Shown piece after piece: positions 56,519 to 63,594 of a stretch of DNA of 64,000 nucleotides; the stretch's first letter is position 1; each line of letters opens with the position of its first letter. The position numbers were made by a program, and so were the translations under genes. Source of the stretch: DASQFQ01 sp963722815 (GTDB taxonomy: Bacteria; Actinomycetota; Thermoleophilia; Solirubrobacterales; Solirubrobacteraceae); contig CAVROM010000009.1 in the NCBI GenBank assembly GCA_963722815.1, positions 372,001 through 436,000 of the forward strand. Reading direction: 5' to 3'. The notes beneath the pieces are model-generated. The model was not told the origin of the DNA. It worked only from the letters and a program-made list of their open reading frames with translations, and did not search any database.

Positions 56519-57580
56519 CTAGAGCGCCAGCGTCATCTGCGACGCGTCCTCGGCGGGCGCGCCGTCCTCCTCGAACGCCGCCACGCGCACGCCCAGCAGC
56601 CGCAGCGGCCGCTTCGGCGCGTACTCGTCGAGCAGCGCGCAGGCGACGTCGCCCACCACCGCGGGGTCGTTGGTGGCGAGCGGGATGGTGCGGGCGCGGG
56701 TGACGGTCGTGAAGTCGTCGAGCCGGACCTTGATCGCGATCGTGCGGCCGCGGCGCTCGTTCTTGGCGAGGCCCTCGCAGAGCTGCGCCGTGAGCCGCCG
56801 CAGCACCGCGATCTGCTCGGCGCGGTCGGCGACGTCGGTCGGGAACGTGGTCTCGCGCGACTCCGACACCGCGATGCGCTCGCTGGAGACCGGGGAGTCG
56901 TCCTCGAAGCGCGCCCGCGCCAGCAGGTACAGGCCCATACGGGCGCCGAAGCGCTCGGTCAGCAGCTCCGGCGGCGTCGCTGCGAGCCGCCCGATGGTGT
57001 CGATGCCGAGCGCCTCCAGCCGCTCCGCGGTCTTCGGCCCGATCCCGGGCAGCAGCCGCGGCTGCGCCTCGGCGAAGCGCTCGCACGCCTGCTCGCGCGT
57101 CAGCACCACGAAGCCCTGCGGCTTCTCGGCGTCGGAGGCGACCTTGGCCACGAGCCGGTTGGGCCCGATGCCGACCGAGGCGGTCAGGCCGGTGTCGGCG
57201 CGGATCTCGGAGATCAGCCGCCGCATCGCGGCGCGGGGCGACATCAGCCCCGTCAGGTCGAGGTAGGCCTCGTCGAGGCCCATCACCTCGACGGTCTCGA
57301 CCTGGGCGCGGACACGCTCCATCACGCGCCGGGAGGTCGCCCGGTAGGCCTCGAAGTCGGGGACCAGGAACGTCGCCTCCGGGCACAGCCGGCGCGCGCG
57401 GGCGGCTGGGATGGCGGAGAAGACGCCGTACTTGCGCGCCTCGTAGGACGCGGTGGTGACGACCGCGCGCGGGCCGGAGCCCGCCACGACGACCGGCTTG
57501 CCCCGCAGCTCGGGGCTGCGCATCAGCTCCACGGACACGTAGAACGCGTCCATGTCGAGATGCGCCACGCACCGAGTCAT
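56519..57580 (-). CDS. dinB: DNA polymerase IV (Y-family) DinB
   Basis: 353 residues. Palm-domain metal motifs HLDMDAFYVSVE (residues 7-18) and LDEAYLDLTG near 101 are complete, with YEARKYGVFSAIPAARARRLCP near 47 and helix-hairpin-helix LPGIGPKTAERLEALGIDTIGRLA near 176. The C-terminal little-finger region follows (VSSERIAVSESRETTFPTDV). No clear C-terminal beta-clamp peptide of the QxxLxLF kind is seen beyond the final ASQMTLAL, which fits the clamp motif loosely. Error-prone translesion polymerase. It lies 39 bp after the RlpA-like gene, which has a LexA box. Confidence 0.96.
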   Translation of the reverse strand: MTRCVAHLDMDAFYVSVELMRSPELRGKPVVVAGSGPRAVVTTASYEARKYGVFSAIPAARARRLCPEATFLVPDFEAYRATSRRVMERVRAQVETVEVMGLDEAYLDLTGLMSPRAAMRRLISEIRADTGLTASVGIGPNRLVAKVASDAEKPQGFVVLTREQACERFAEAQPRLLPGIGPKTAERLEALGIDTIGRLAATPPELLTERFGARMGLYLLARARFEDDSPVSSERIAVSESRETTFPTDVADRAEQIAVLRRLTAQLCEGLAKNERRGRTIAIKVRLDDFTTVTRARTIPLATNDPAVVGDVACALLDEYAPKRPLRLLGVRVAAFEEDGAPAEDASQMTLAL

Positions 57581-57587
57581 GCGAGGC

Positions 57588-57593
57588 AGGCTA
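57588..57593 (-). promoter_or_regulatory. Candidate leaderless -10 box (TAGCCT) for dinB
   Basis: TAGCCT on the minus strand ends 7 bases before ATG 57580, so dinB could be transcribed apart from the upstream RlpA-like gene. Confidence 0.5.
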
Positions 57594-57619
57594 CGCCGCG
57601 ATCCGGTCGCTACTTGGTG

Positions 57620-58285
57620 CTACTTGGTGCTCTGGATCGCGCCGTGGCCGCGGAACTTCAGGCGGTTCGCGGTCGCCTCGGTGAGGTCGTACTCGCGACC
57701 GGCCACGTACGGCCCGCGGTCGATGACCGGGACGCGCAGGACGCGGCCGTGGTGGCGCAGCGTGATCTTGGTGCCGCACGGCAGCGACTTGTGCGCCACG
57801 CCGAGATCGCCCGCGTCGAGCGTGCCGCCGCAGCCGAGGTGCCCGCCGTAGAGGCCGGGCCCGTACCACGACGCGTTCGCGACGCGGAACACGTTGAGCC
57901 GGCCGATCCCGCGGTGACCCGCGGGGCCGCCCTGGCTGACCTTCACGCGAGCGCGGGCGCTCACGGGACGGTGCAGGCGATCGTGCAGCCGATATCGGCC
58001 GCTCGCATCGGTGCGGTCACGATCGAGCGTGACCCAGCGGTGGCCGCGGCGGATCTGCAGCGCGACGGTCGAGCCGGCCGGTTGAATGGCACCGCGGACC
58101 TCTGCGCGCCGCCCCAGCTTCACGTTGAGCTGGCGGTGGGTCACGCCGACCTTCGAGGCGGTCGCGGTGGGTGTGCCCTGTGAGGTATCAGCAGGCGCGG
58201 GAGCAGGCACAGCCGCCGCGCAGGCATAGGCGATAACGAGCGCGCCGCCGCATACGGCAGCACGCCAATCGAGCTTGGGCCTCAA
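57620..58285 (-). CDS. RlpA-like septal/lytic double-psi beta-barrel protein
   Basis: 221 residues from TTG 58285 behind GAAGGAGG. A signal peptide ends near residue 35 (CAAAVPAPAPADT). Residues about 50-120 form a beta-rich domain; residues about 130-221 are an RlpA/DPBB domain with ASWYGPGLYGGHLGCGGTLDAGDLGVAHKSLPCGT (key parts ASWYGPG and LGVAHKSLPCGT), VRVPVIDRGPYVAGREYDLTEATANRL, and catalytic-type Asp in VIDRGPY. In RlpA/EXLX/resuscitation-like proteins the DPBB binds or cleaves peptidoglycan glycan. A 10-bp tandem duplication, TACTTGGTGC twice, spans its stop (57611-57630). Confidence 0.87.
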   Translation of the reverse strand: MRPKLDWRAAVCGGALVIAYACAAAVPAPAPADTSQGTPTATASKVGVTHRQLNVKLGRRAEVRGAIQPAGSTVALQIRRGHRWVTLDRDRTDASGRYRLHDRLHRPVSARARVKVSQGGPAGHRGIGRLNVFRVANASWYGPGLYGGHLGCGGTLDAGDLGVAHKSLPCGTKITLRHHGRVLRVPVIDRGPYVAGREYDLTEATANRLKFRGHGAIQSTK

Positions 58286-58427
58286 GACGAGGTCCTCCTT
58301 CGGTTGTTGGTTCAGCGTCCGACGTCGTGGCCTGTGGCGGACGGCGCGCGGCGACTCCGGCCACGGCACACATCGGTCCCCCACCCGGCCGGGCATCCTG
58401 CCCCGCCGGCTCGGGCTGTCGAACGAG
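58286..58427 (-). promoter_or_regulatory. Structured 5' leader of the RlpA-like gene, possible c-di-AMP (ydaO-like) riboswitch
   Basis: About 140 nt from the predicted start of transcription to the TTG start. It holds a GGGGGACC-type loop after a GGGCA-GGA-TGCCC hairpin, a second stem GTGGCC/GGCCAC, and a CTGAACC segment before the ribosome-binding site. c-di-AMP riboswitches commonly control cell-wall hydrolase genes in actinobacteria and have GGGGGAACC and CAGCUAACC blocks, but the standard GGGGUGAA element is not seen, so this is only a candidate. Confidence 0.35.
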
Positions 58428-58434
58428 TGTTCGA
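58419..58434. promoter_or_regulatory. LexA (SOS) box
   Basis: TCGAACGAGTGTTCGA is an exact match to the actinobacterial LexA consensus TCGAAC-N4-GTTCGA. It shares one base with the candidate -10 box TAGCCT (58439-58434) and covers the expected transcription start of the RlpA-like gene, with dinB as the next gene downstream. Confidence 0.75.
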
Positions 58435-58450
58435 GGCTAGCAGCCCTCGG

Positions 58451-58996
58451 TCAGGCGGCTTCCTGCGCCAATGCAGGACATTCCTGGCGCAGTCGGGCGA
58501 GCCCGAGCCGGATCCGGCTCTTGGCGGTGCCCAGCGGGACGTGCTTCTGATCGGCGATCTCACCGGCCGTGAGGCCGCCCCAATAGGCGAGCACGAGCGC
58601 CTCGCGCTGCGGCTCGGGGAGCTGTTGGAGCGCCTCGATCACGGTCTCGTGCGTGGCGTCGAGCTCCGCCGCCACGGCCGGGGAGTCCTCCAGCGGCGGC
58701 GGGGCGCCGTCGACCACGAGCTGCAGGCGGTCCGAGGCGCGGCCGGCGGCCTGGCCCTCCCGCCACAGGTCGAGCGCGCGCGAGCGGGCCATCATCCGCA
58801 GGTAGGAGCCGAGCTCACCGCGGCGGGCGTCGAACGATCCCGGGCGCCGCCACACGCGCAGGAAGACGTCCTGCACCACGTCGTGCGCCTGCGCCGGGTT
58901 GTTGAGGATCCGCAGCGCCGCGCCGTAGACGGCGCGCTCGTGCTGCTCGAAGGCGCGGGCGAAGGTGGTCGGGTCGGTGAGGTCCATGTGGCTCAT
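58451..58996 (-). CDS. ECF-type RNA polymerase sigma factor
   Basis: 181 residues from ATG 58996 (58987, MDLTD, is favoured if the -10 TATAGT at 59003-58998 is right; 59008 is a third choice). Region 2: FARAFEQHERAVYGAALRILNNPAQAHDVVQDVFLRVWRR near residue 10, with SYLRMMARSRALDLWRE. Region 4: ALQQLPEPQREALVLAYWGGLTAGEIADQKHVPLGTAKSRIRLGLARLRQE near 120-170. The SigK-like pattern fits ECF19-type factors, whose anti-sigma factors resemble the RskA-like domain encoded 2.6 kb away; no anti-sigma gene directly follows. Its last codon is 17 bases upstream of a LexA box. Confidence 0.92.
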   Translation of the reverse strand: MSHMDLTDPTTFARAFEQHERAVYGAALRILNNPAQAHDVVQDVFLRVWRRPGSFDARRGELGSYLRMMARSRALDLWREGQAAGRASDRLQLVVDGAPPPLEDSPAVAAELDATHETVIEALQQLPEPQREALVLAYWGGLTAGEIADQKHVPLGTAKSRIRLGLARLRQECPALAQEAA

Positions 58997-59008
58997 AACT
59001 ATACACAA

Positions 59009-59042
59009 GCTGTTGAAGGTTGACGTTCCACGCTGTTGAAGG
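59009..59042 (+). repeat. Direct repeat between divergent sigma-factor and WS/DGAT genes
   Basis: GCTGTTGAAGG occurs at 59009-59019 and again at 59032-59042, 23 bases apart start to start (about two helical turns). It fills most of the regulatory gap and is a possible operator. A GGAAC on the minus strand between the repeats could be an ECF-type -35 element. Confidence 0.5.
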
Positions 59043-59065
59043 GTCGGATAGGCGACAATCGGGCG

Positions 59066-60481
59066 ATGCCGAACCCCGATCGCCTCACCGGCCTCGACGC
59101 TTCCTTCCTAGCCCTGGAGGACGCCGGCGCACACATGCACGTCGGCTCGTGCCTTCTGTTCGAGGGCGAGGCGCCCGGCTACGTCGAGTTCGTCGAGCAA
59201 CTCGACTCGCGCATGCACCTGGTGCCGCGCTACCGGCAGAAGCTCGCGTTCCCGCCGCTCACCCAGGCGCGGCCGGTGTGGATCGACGACCCCCACTTCA
59301 ATCCCGGCTACCACGTGCGCCACACCGCGCTGCCCGAGCCCGCCAGCCTCGAGCAGCTGCGCAACCTGGCCGGGCGAGTGCTCGCCCAGCGGCTGGACCG
59401 CGGCAAGCCGCTGTGGGAGATCTGGCTGGTCGACAACGTCGAGGGCGGGCGCTTCGCGATGATCACGAAGACGCATCACTGCCTGGTCGACGGCGTCTCG
59501 GGCGTCGACATCGCGACCGTGCTGTTCGACGCCGCGGCCGACCCCGATCCGCCGCCCGAGCCTCCCCCGCCATGGTTCCCGCGGCCCGAGCCGAGCGCCG
59601 CGACGCTGATGGCCGACGCGCTGGCCGAGCGGGCAAGCGCGCCGCTCGACGCGGTGCGGGTCGCCGTCGACGCGCTCGCGCATCCCGAGAAGACGGCCGA
59701 GCAGCTCGGGCGCGCCGCCTACGGCTTCGGCGCGATGCTGCGCGCGGGCCTCCAGGGCGCGCCGCCGAGCCCGTACAACGTCGAGATCGGCCCGCATCGG
59801 CGGTTCGCGTGGGCCGACGGCGACCTCGCCCAGTTCAAGGCGATCAAGACCGCGCTGGGCGGCACGGTCAACGACGTCGTGCTGACCGTGGTGACGGGCG
59901 CGCTGCGCACGCACATGCAGGCCAACGACCACGACGTCGACGGCGTGGAGCTGAAGGCGATGGTGCCCGTGTCGGTGCGCGCCGAGGCGGAGCGCGGCGC
60001 GCTCGGCAACCGCGTGACCTCGATGTTCGCCCCGCTGCCGGTCTACGCCGACGACCCGGTCGAGCGCTTCGAGATCGTCCACGAGGCGATGAAGGGGCTC
60101 AAGGAGTCCGGCCAGGCGGTCGGCGCCGAGCTGCTGACCGGGATGGCGGACTTCGCGCCGCCAACGGTGCTCTCCCAGGCGTCGCGGCTGCAGTCCTCCC
60201 AGCGCGCGTTCAACGTCGTGGTGACCAACGTGCCGGGGCCGCAGTTCCCGCTCTACATGCTTGGCCGCAAGCTGCTGCGGATCTACCCGCAGGTCCCGCT
60301 CGTGCGCAACACGGCGCTGGGGATCGCGATCATGTCCTACGACGGCACGCTGAACTTCGGGCTCCTGGGCGACTTCGACGCGCTGCCGGACCTCGACGAC
60401 CTCGCGGCGGCGCTGCGCGACGCGATCGCCGAGCTCGCCGCCGCGGCCGGCGTCCGGGCGAGCGACCGCGCGCGCGTGTGA
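59066..60481 (+). CDS. Wax ester synthase/diacylglycerol acyltransferase (WS/DGAT)
   Basis: 471 residues. N-terminal DRLTGLDASFLALEDAGAHMHVGS and active-site HHCLVDGVSG (HHxxxDG near residue 137) are typical of Atf/WS-DGAT enzymes; PLWEIWLVDNVEGGRFAMITKTH precedes it and NDVVLTVVTGALRTHM near 268, SVRAEAERGALGNRVTSMFAPLP near 300, VVTNVPGPQFPLYMLG near 385 and IAIMSYDGTLNFGLLGDFDALPD near 420 complete the family. The enzyme esterifies fatty alcohol or diacylglycerol with acyl-CoA for storage lipid. GACAAT at 59054-59059, six bases before ATG 59066, is a candidate -10. It overlaps the next gene by four bases. Confidence 0.95.
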   Translation: MPNPDRLTGLDASFLALEDAGAHMHVGSCLLFEGEAPGYVEFVEQLDSRMHLVPRYRQKLAFPPLTQARPVWIDDPHFNPGYHVRHTALPEPASLEQLRNLAGRVLAQRLDRGKPLWEIWLVDNVEGGRFAMITKTHHCLVDGVSGVDIATVLFDAAADPDPPPEPPPPWFPRPEPSAATLMADALAERASAPLDAVRVAVDALAHPEKTAEQLGRAAYGFGAMLRAGLQGAPPSPYNVEIGPHRRFAWADGDLAQFKAIKTALGGTVNDVVLTVVTGALRTHMQANDHDVDGVELKAMVPVSVRAEAERGALGNRVTSMFAPLPVYADDPVERFEIVHEAMKGLKESGQAVGAELLTGMADFAPPTVLSQASRLQSSQRAFNVVVTNVPGPQFPLYMLGRKLLRIYPQVPLVRNTALGIAIMSYDGTLNFGLLGDFDALPDLDDLAAALRDAIAELAAAAGVRASDRARV

Positions 60482-60942
60482 GGCGGTTCCTCGGCGGGCT
60501 GCTGATCCTCTCGCTCTCGCTCGCGATCGTGATCGCGGTCGTGATCGCGCTGCAGTCGCGCGACGAGGGCAACGTCAGCCGCGACAAGGGGCCGGGCGAG
60601 AAGGTCGCCGCGCGCTGCCCGGACGAGCCGGCGGGCGTGACGCGCGACTCCCGGCCGCTGACCGATGACCAGATCCGCCAGGCGCTCTCGCTCGGCAACG
60701 TCGTGCTGCGCTACCGCGGCTCGAAGCCCCCGGCGGCCCTGCGGGAGCTCCAGGACGAGCTGACCGGCCCGTTCGACGCCGAGATCGCCGCGGCCGGCCA
60801 GGCGGTCATCCTCGCCGGCGGCGGCAAGACCGTCGAGGCGCTGGCCTGGGGCCACCGCCTGCGGGGCCGTTCCCCCGGCGATCAGCAGCTGCGGGCGTTC
60901 GCCGAGGCGTGGCTCGGCGAGGGCGCGCCGAAGCCGTGCTAG
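60478..60942 (+). CDS. DUF3105-like membrane-anchored protein
   Basis: 154 residues from GTG 60478 overlapping the WS/DGAT stop. An N-terminal membrane helix (FLGGLLILSLSLAIVIAVVIAL, described by its ends FLGGLL and VVIAL) is followed by an external domain with LSLGNVVLRYRGSKPPAALRELQDEL near residue 77, AGGGKTVEALAWGHRL near 118, and a terminal FAEAWLGEGAPKPC. This matches the DUF3105 family of thiol/redox-related or copper-adjacent proteins of unknown function. Confidence 0.75.
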   Translation: MRRFLGGLLILSLSLAIVIAVVIALQSRDEGNVSRDKGPGEKVAARCPDEPAGVTRDSRPLTDDQIRQALSLGNVVLRYRGSKPPAALRELQDELTGPFDAEIAAAGQAVILAGGGKTVEALAWGHRLRGRSPGDQQLRAFAEAWLGEGAPKPC

Positions 60943-61148
60943 CTCTTGCGCGCCTTCGCCCGGTTGCTCACCGACTTGCCGGCCTGCACCGCGGCCTTGC
61001 TGCCCGCCTTCGCCGCAGTCACGAGCGCCTCGACGGCCTCGCCGGCGGCCTTCTTCGCCTCGCTCGCGTTCGACTGCGCCTCGTTCTGCTGCCGCGTCGC
61101 CGCCGCCTTCTGGCCGGCCGCCTGCCGCTCCGCCTTGGTCTGCGCCAT
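60939..61148 (-). CDS. Small basic Ala/Lys-rich protein
   Basis: 69 residues behind GGGAGG. Nearly all helical, with Ala/Lys/Gln/Arg composition: KAERQAAGQKAAATRQQNEAQ then AVQAGKSVSNRAKARKS. Similar Ala-Lys-rich small proteins are nucleic-acid binding or stress-related, but no family is recognised. Convergent with the DUF3105 gene (stop overlap). Confidence 0.6.
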   Translation of the reverse strand: MAQTKAERQAAGQKAAATRQQNEAQSNASEAKKAAGEAVEALVTAAKAGSKAAVQAGKSVSNRAKARKS

Positions 61149-61187
61149 GTCTACCTGCCTCCCTCGGTTCGAGTTCCTGAGCCGCTG

Positions 61188-61583
61188 TTACCCACGCACC
61201 GCGACGGTCATCCGGACCAGCGCGCACACGCGGCCCTCGTCGTCGGTGATGTCGACCTCCCACACCCAGGTCGTGCGGCCGCGGTGGCGGCGGCGGGCGG
61301 TCGCGTGGATCGTGCCGCTCAGGATCGGGCGCAGGAAACTGGTGTGGTTGGAGAGGCCCTGCGCGCTGCGGCCGTCGGGGGCGACCGCCTTCCAGGTCGC
61401 GAACGTGGTGAGGCTCTCCGCGATCGAGGCGTAGACGCCGCCGTGGACGAGCCCGCCGGGCTGGAGGACGTCGGGCGTGACCTGAACCTGCGCGGTCGCC
61501 TCCTCCTCGCCGAGCGACAGGATCTCGAGCCCGTAGAGGGCGTCGAAGCCTGTGATCTGCAGGGGTAAGTGCGTCTTAGACAC
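61188..61583 (-). CDS. PaaI-type hotdog thioesterase
   Basis: 131 residues from GTG 61583. The hotdog helix GGLVHGGVYASIAESLTTFATW is near residues 48-69, with ALYGLEILSLGEEEATAQVQV before it and SFLRPILSGTIHATARRRHRGRTTWVWEVDITDD after it. The short Asp/Glu of the PaaI/YdiI subgroup is provided by the E of AES on that helix. It hydrolyses acyl- or aromatic-CoA. The gene is divergent from the HTH/anti-sigma-like gene. Confidence 0.92.
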   Translation of the reverse strand: MSKTHLPLQITGFDALYGLEILSLGEEEATAQVQVTPDVLQPGGLVHGGVYASIAESLTTFATWKAVAPDGRSAQGLSNHTSFLRPILSGTIHATARRRHRGRTTWVWEVDITDDEGRVCALVRMTVAVRG

Positions 61584-61590
61584 GGGCGGC

Positions 61591-61596
61591 ACACTA
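61591..61596 (-). promoter_or_regulatory. Candidate leaderless -10 box (TAGTGT) for the PaaI thioesterase, overlapping a divergent -10
   Basis: TAGTGT on the minus strand ends 7 bases before GTG 61583. On the plus strand TACCCT at 61595-61600 overlaps it by two bases and precedes the divergent gene, so polymerase could bind only one promoter at a time. Confidence 0.45.
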
Positions 61597-61603
61597 CCCT
61601 CAC

Positions 61604-62584
61604 ATGCCCGCCATGCCGCTCGACGCCCTCGCACCGGATCAGCGCGCCGTGGTCCAGCTCATCCTGCAGCGCGACCGGTCCTACGCGCAGATCGCCGAGC
61701 TCCTGAAGATCTCCGAGGACGCGGTGCGGGCGCGCGCTCACGCGGGCCTCGGCGCGCTGGCGCCGGAGGTCGAATTGCCGGCCGACAAGATCGCCCAGAT
61801 CGCCGACTTCCTGCTCGGCCAGCAGAACGGCAAGCCGCGCCAGGCGACCCGCAAGCTGCTGCGCGAGGACGAGGGGGCGCGCACGTGGGCGGAGACGGTC
61901 CACGCCAGCCTGGCGGACGTCGGCGAGGTGCCCGACCTGCCCGCGGGCGAAGCGACGCGTGTAGAGGAGGAGCCGGCCAAGCCCGCGCCCCGCCCGCGGC
62001 CACTGCGCGAGGGCCGGCGGCCGGTCGCCGCCACGGAGCCCGAGGGGACGGCCGCGGCCTCCTCCTCCCGGCTCGGCGGCGCGCTGCTGATCGGCGGCGC
62101 GGTGCTCGCCATCGTCGTGGTCGTGCTGGCGCTGTTCGTGTTCAAGGGCGACGACAAGGACAAGTCGCCGAAGTCGAGCGCCGCCGCGAGCGCGACCGCC
62201 ACGCCGAGCGCGACGCCGCAGCAGGTCGGCCAGATCGCGCTCAAGGGGACCAACGGGTCGAAGGCCGCCGGCGTGATGACGCTCTACAGCGCGCAGAACC
62301 AGCTCGCGTTCACGCTCCAGGGCGCCAACGTCCCGAAGAACAAGAGCAACGAGGCCTACGCCGTGTGGTTCACGACCCCCGGCGGCGGCTCGCAGCGGCT
62401 CGGCTTCGCCCAGCCGGTGACCGCGAACGGCCAGCTCGGGACGACCGGCCCGCGCACCGCGGACCTCGACAAGTTCCCCCGCTGGCTGGCGAAGTACAAG
62501 CAGGTCGTGGTCTCGCGCGAGCGCAACGGCAGCGCGAAGAAGCCCGGCCCGGTCGTGCTGCGCGGCGCGCTGCCGAGCTCCTAG
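61604..62584 (+). CDS. HTH (sigma region 4-like) and anti-sigma-K-like membrane protein
   Basis: 326 residues from ATG 61604 (ATG 61613 in frame). Residues 8-60 are a short helix-turn-helix, DQRAVVQLILQRDRSYAQIAELLKISEDAVRARAHAGLGAL, resembling sigma-70 region 4. A membrane helix near 160-182 (ALLIGGAVLAIVVVVLALFVF) splits the protein. The outer C-terminal domain (QIALKGTNGSKAAGVMTLYSAQNQLAFTLQGANVPKNKSNEAYAVWF and LDKFPRWLAKYKQVVVSRE) resembles the extracellular RskA/anti-sigma-K fold. The combination suggests an inner HTH controlled by an outside sensor domain, possibly partner of the sigma factor 2.6 kb upstream. Confidence 0.7.
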   Translation: MPAMPLDALAPDQRAVVQLILQRDRSYAQIAELLKISEDAVRARAHAGLGALAPEVELPADKIAQIADFLLGQQNGKPRQATRKLLREDEGARTWAETVHASLADVGEVPDLPAGEATRVEEEPAKPAPRPRPLREGRRPVAATEPEGTAAASSSRLGGALLIGGAVLAIVVVVLALFVFKGDDKDKSPKSSAAASATATPSATPQQVGQIALKGTNGSKAAGVMTLYSAQNQLAFTLQGANVPKNKSNEAYAVWFTTPGGGSQRLGFAQPVTANGQLGTTGPRTADLDKFPRWLAKYKQVVVSRERNGSAKKPGPVVLRGALPSS

Positions 62585-62604
62585 ACAGCCCGGCGGCAGG
62601 CGGC

Positions 62605-62610
62605 TAGCGT
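62605..62610 (+). promoter_or_regulatory. Candidate leaderless -10 box (TAGCGT) for the injection-cargo-like gene
   Basis: TAGCGT ends 6 bases before GTG 62617 with no ribosome-binding site between. Confidence 0.45.
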
Positions 62611-62616
62611 GGCGCC

Positions 62617-63594
62617 GTGGAGCGCGTACGCGAGCCGGCTGCCGAGGAGACCGCCGCGCCCGCGGCCCGCCCGGCACCGGCGCCGCTGACGCCCGCCGGC
62701 ATCACCCAGCTCCAGCGCACGATCGGCAACGCGGCGGTCGGCCGGCTCGTGCTGCAGCGCGAGCCGACCGCCGAGCAGAAGGCGGAGGCGCAGAAGCAGT
62801 GGCAGCGCCGGGGCGACGCGGCCACGCTGATCCGCAAGCACAACTTCCTCGGCATTCCCGCCTGGCTGCGCGTCGACGCGCTCGCCAGCGAGCTGCTCGG
62901 CCGCCTCCCCGCCGACTGGGAGGTCGCGATCGAGTGCATCTCGGAGCTCGTCCAGGGCCACCAGGACTCCGACCTCGCCGTCGCACTCTGCAAGAACGCG
63001 AGCGACGACAAGCTGCGCCAGATCGCCGCCGACCCGGGCGGCGCCAAGCTGATGTTCCGGATCGTCAACACCATGCAGGGCCTGACCACGAGCGAGGCGG
63101 AGAAGGCCCAGCTCTACCGCGCGATGAGCGCCATCACCCGCGCCCGCGGCGGCACGCCGATGCGTGTCGAGGTGATCACATTCCGCAGCGGCTTCAAGCC
63201 GCTCGACGCGCTCGGCGAGTGGTGGTTCGACAAGGGCGCCAAGGGCCACACGGCGGTGATCGTGGCCGATCTCGTCTACAGCTTCGACGAGCGCGGCTGG
63301 GTGATGGAGGGCAGCATGGCGGAGTACATGGGGCGCAACACGCACCGCGACGCGATCGGCCAGGTGCTGAAGGTCCCGCCCGAGGACGCGCTGGCGATCC
63401 AGGACGGGCTGAACAAGTCGATCGGGCACGGCGTCTACTTCTTCTCCGGGCTCGTCTGCACCGACGCCAGCGCGAAGTCGCTCGTGAAGGTGCTCGGCGA
63501 GATCGACGCCAAGAGCAACCCGCAGAAGTTCGCCGACATGCTCGCCGCCAGCGGGCACGTCGAGACGACCAACACCTACGCCAAGAAGCCTTAG
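62617..63594 (+). CDS. Possible eCIS-type cargo protein with permuted NlpC/P60-like C-terminal domain
   Basis: 325 residues from GTG 62617. Residues about 27-46 read ITQLQRTIGNAAVGRLVLQR, the short LQRxIGNxAVxxLLQ-like motif found at the N-terminus of cargo and DUF4157 proteins linked to extracellular contractile injection systems. A helical middle (residues 50-190) follows. The C-terminal part has GHTAVIVADLVYSFDERGW near residue 209 and FSGLVCTDASAKSLVKVL near 283: His first, then Cys, as in circularly permuted papain-like/NlpC-P60 (peptidase or amidase) folds. No eCIS tube or sheath genes lie in the window. Toxin activity on a cell-wall or protein amide bond is inference. Confidence 0.55.
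   Translation: MERVREPAAEETAAPAARPAPAPLTPAGITQLQRTIGNAAVGRLVLQREPTAEQKAEAQKQWQRRGDAATLIRKHNFLGIPAWLRVDALASELLGRLPADWEVAIECISELVQGHQDSDLAVALCKNASDDKLRQIAADPGGAKLMFRIVNTMQGLTTSEAEKAQLYRAMSAITRARGGTPMRVEVITFRSGFKPLDALGEWWFDKGAKGHTAVIVADLVYSFDERGWVMEGSMAEYMGRNTHRDAIGQVLKVPPEDALAIQDGLNKSIGHGVYFFSGLVCTDASAKSLVKVLGEIDAKSNPQKFADMLAASGHVETTNTYAKKP

Noticed and set aside
58286..58427. Firm call of a c-di-AMP riboswitch
   Set aside because: The GGGGUGAA and CAGCUAACC blocks are missing or altered; kept only as a low-confidence candidate.
62617..63594. Assigning the cargo-like gene to a complete contractile injection locus
   Set aside because: No sheath, tube, baseplate or AAA ATPase genes of such a system are present within the window.
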